From positions 620,001 through 684,000 of the forward strand of contig JADJOH010000008.1 in NCBI GenBank assembly GCA_016713925.1: DNA of 64,000 nt, read 5' to 3'. Below are positions 63,217-64,000 of this stretch, in pieces. The position numbers and the translations under genes were made by a program. Source of the DNA: Bacteroidota bacterium. GTDB taxonomy: Bacteria > Bacteroidota > Bacteroidia > AKYH767-A > OLB10. Under the pieces are notes generated by a model that saw only the letters and a list, made by a program, of their open reading frames with translations, was not told the DNA's origin and made no database searches. The stretch's first letter is position 1, and each line of letters opens with the position of its first letter.

Positions 63217-64000
63217 AAATCATTATAGCGTTTTTCTTTTTTATAAGTTTCTATTCTGCATCTTTTGCTCAGGAGCATGCTTCATCTCAGGCGGAAAAAG
63301 ATACCAGTAGCTTGCGTTATAAACTTTTAACAAAGGGAGTTTTTCACGCGCATGCAAGGAGTTTCTTTATGGCAACGGATAATCAAGACGCACTCACGGA
63401 TTATTATGCATTGGCGTTTGGTGCCGGCATCAGTTATGAAAGTTATAAAATCCATGGATTTCAGTTTGGGCTTACAGGCTTTTTTATCTTCAATCTCGAA
63501 TCATCAGACCTGGGTACAATCGATCCGTCTGCTAAATCAGGGAACCGTTATGAAATTGGATTGTTTGATTTAAGAAATCCAAATAACAAATCCGATCTTG
63601 ATCGGTTGGAGGATTTATACCTTCGCTATAATTGGAGAAAATCTAAAATTGAGGCTGGACGATTTGAATTAAATACGCCGTTCATCAACAGGCAGGATGG
63701 AAGGATGCGCGGGACGATTGAGGAAGGAGTTTGGGCGGAATTCAACGAGGTGAAGGATTTTAAAATTGAAGGTGGATGGATTCATCGTATTTCTCCCCGA
63801 TCTACTATTGAATGGTATAAAGTGGAGGACTCTTATGGGGTCTATCCGGGGGGACTCAACGAGTTCGGAAATAAATCCGATTATGCCGGAAATATAAGAT
63901 CTGCAGGTGTTGGTTTGTTGGGCCTTACTTATTTGAAGAAGAAAGTGAAGATTCAATTATGGGATCAGTTTGCCGAAAATGTTTTCAATACAGCTATGGT
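63189..64000 (+). CDS. OprD-like outer-membrane porin, 3'-truncated by window edge
   Basis: The frame opens at ATG 63189 inside the DsrE-like gene (28-base overlap) and stays open to the end of the window (270 codons). It begins with a signal peptide ('FLKIIIAFFFFISFYSASFA'). The following sequence is typical of Bacteroidota OprD-family porins: 'GVFHAHARSFFMAT', 'DYYALAFGAGISYE', 'GFQFGLTGFFIFN', 'NKSDLDRLEDLYLRYNW', 'AGRFELNTPFINRQDGRM' and 'WDQFAENVFNTAM'. It probably forms a channel for small anions or organic acids; here perhaps a sulfur oxyanion. It is the sixth gene of the sulfur operon, and more genes may follow beyond the window. Confidence 0.85.
   Translation, partial: MVLSESRFLKIIIAFFFFISFYSASFAQEHASSQAEKDTSSLRYKLLTKGVFHAHARSFFMATDNQDALTDYYALAFGAGISYESYKIHGFQFGLTGFFIFNLESSDLGTIDPSAKSGNRYEIGLFDLRNPNNKSDLDRLEDLYLRYNWRKSKIEAGRFELNTPFINRQDGRMRGTIEEGVWAEFNEVKDFKIEGGWIHRISPRSTIEWYKVEDSYGVYPGGLNEFGNKSDYAGNIRSAGVGLLGLTYLKKKVKIQLWDQFAENVFNTAM

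Noticed and set aside
1..64000. Prophage, integrative element or genomic island borders
   Set aside because: No integrase, transposase, tRNA-linked attachment site or phage structural gene was recognised anywhere in the window.

Overview
The window looks like chromosomal DNA of a Bacteroidota bacterium, probably an environmental member of the Chitinophagia/Sphingobacteriia-like groups. The reasons are many secreted proteins ending in type IX secretion (T9SS) sorting domains (type A ending 'YPNP...', and type B 'gliding-motility' ends with FTPNGDG or FSPNGDD), promoters with the Bacteroidota -7 box TAnnTTTG, few Shine-Dalgarno sites, and a DUF177-rpmF-plsX-fabH-accB-accC cluster. No rRNA, tRNA, transposase, integrase or CRISPR array was recognised.

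Layout. 1-2.8 kb: two tandem paralogous T9SS cargo proteins, the first cut by the window edge and the second frameshifted. 2.9-3.4 kb: an SRPBCC protein. 3.5-8.6 kb: a giant SBBP/PKD/Ig-like surface protein. 8.6-9.1 kb: tandem repeats. 9.1-17.4 kb, minus strand: a YdeI-like protein and the fatty-acid/phospholipid cluster (accC, accB, fabH, plsX, rpmF, DUF177) with a secreted Omp28-like protein between accB and fabH. 17.6-25.1 kb: two about 1200-residue tandem paralogs under copied promoters. 25.2-28.4 kb: a GT39-like membrane glycosyltransferase and a secreted peptidylarginine-deiminase-like protein (frameshifted). 28.5-35.5 kb: a signalling module (TonB-dependent receptor, YfiR-like protein, large hybrid histidine kinase, response regulator). 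35.6-41.1 kb: a second giant adhesin-like T9SS protein. 41.2-46.2 kb: a geranylgeranyl-reductase-like flavoprotein and pyruvate:ferredoxin oxidoreductase. 46.6-57.0 kb, minus strand: a complex I operon nuoABCD-HIJKLMN without nuoEFG at the usual place. 57.5-58.6 kb: an AAA-type ATPase behind a 15-bp-periodic upstream array. 58.8-64.0 kb: a sulfur module (two YeeE/YedE half-transporters, Tat-exported SoxB-like hydrolase, TsdA-like dihaem cytochrome, secreted DsrE-like protein, OprD-like porin running off the edge).

How they may work together (inference): pyruvate:ferredoxin oxidoreductase would make reduced ferredoxin, and a complex I lacking its NADH module could accept electrons from it or from another donor. 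The sulfur module could import or export sulfur compounds through the porin and YeeE proteins, process thiosulfate periplasmically with the SoxB-like and TsdA-like enzymes, and feed electrons to respiration.

The most unusual non-coding signal is a set of short tandem arrays, mostly of exact 7-bp period, lying directly against gene 3' ends (accB, fabH, nuoD, the flavoprotein, the ferredoxin oxidoreductase, and the small gene after nuoN). Several are interrupted by hairpin-forming islands. They resemble in form the heptanucleotide STRR repeats of cyanobacteria. Three genes (a T9SS cargo gene, the deiminase gene and nuoH) each carry a one-base frameshift in a G/C run, which points to sequence errors rather than three independent pseudogenes.
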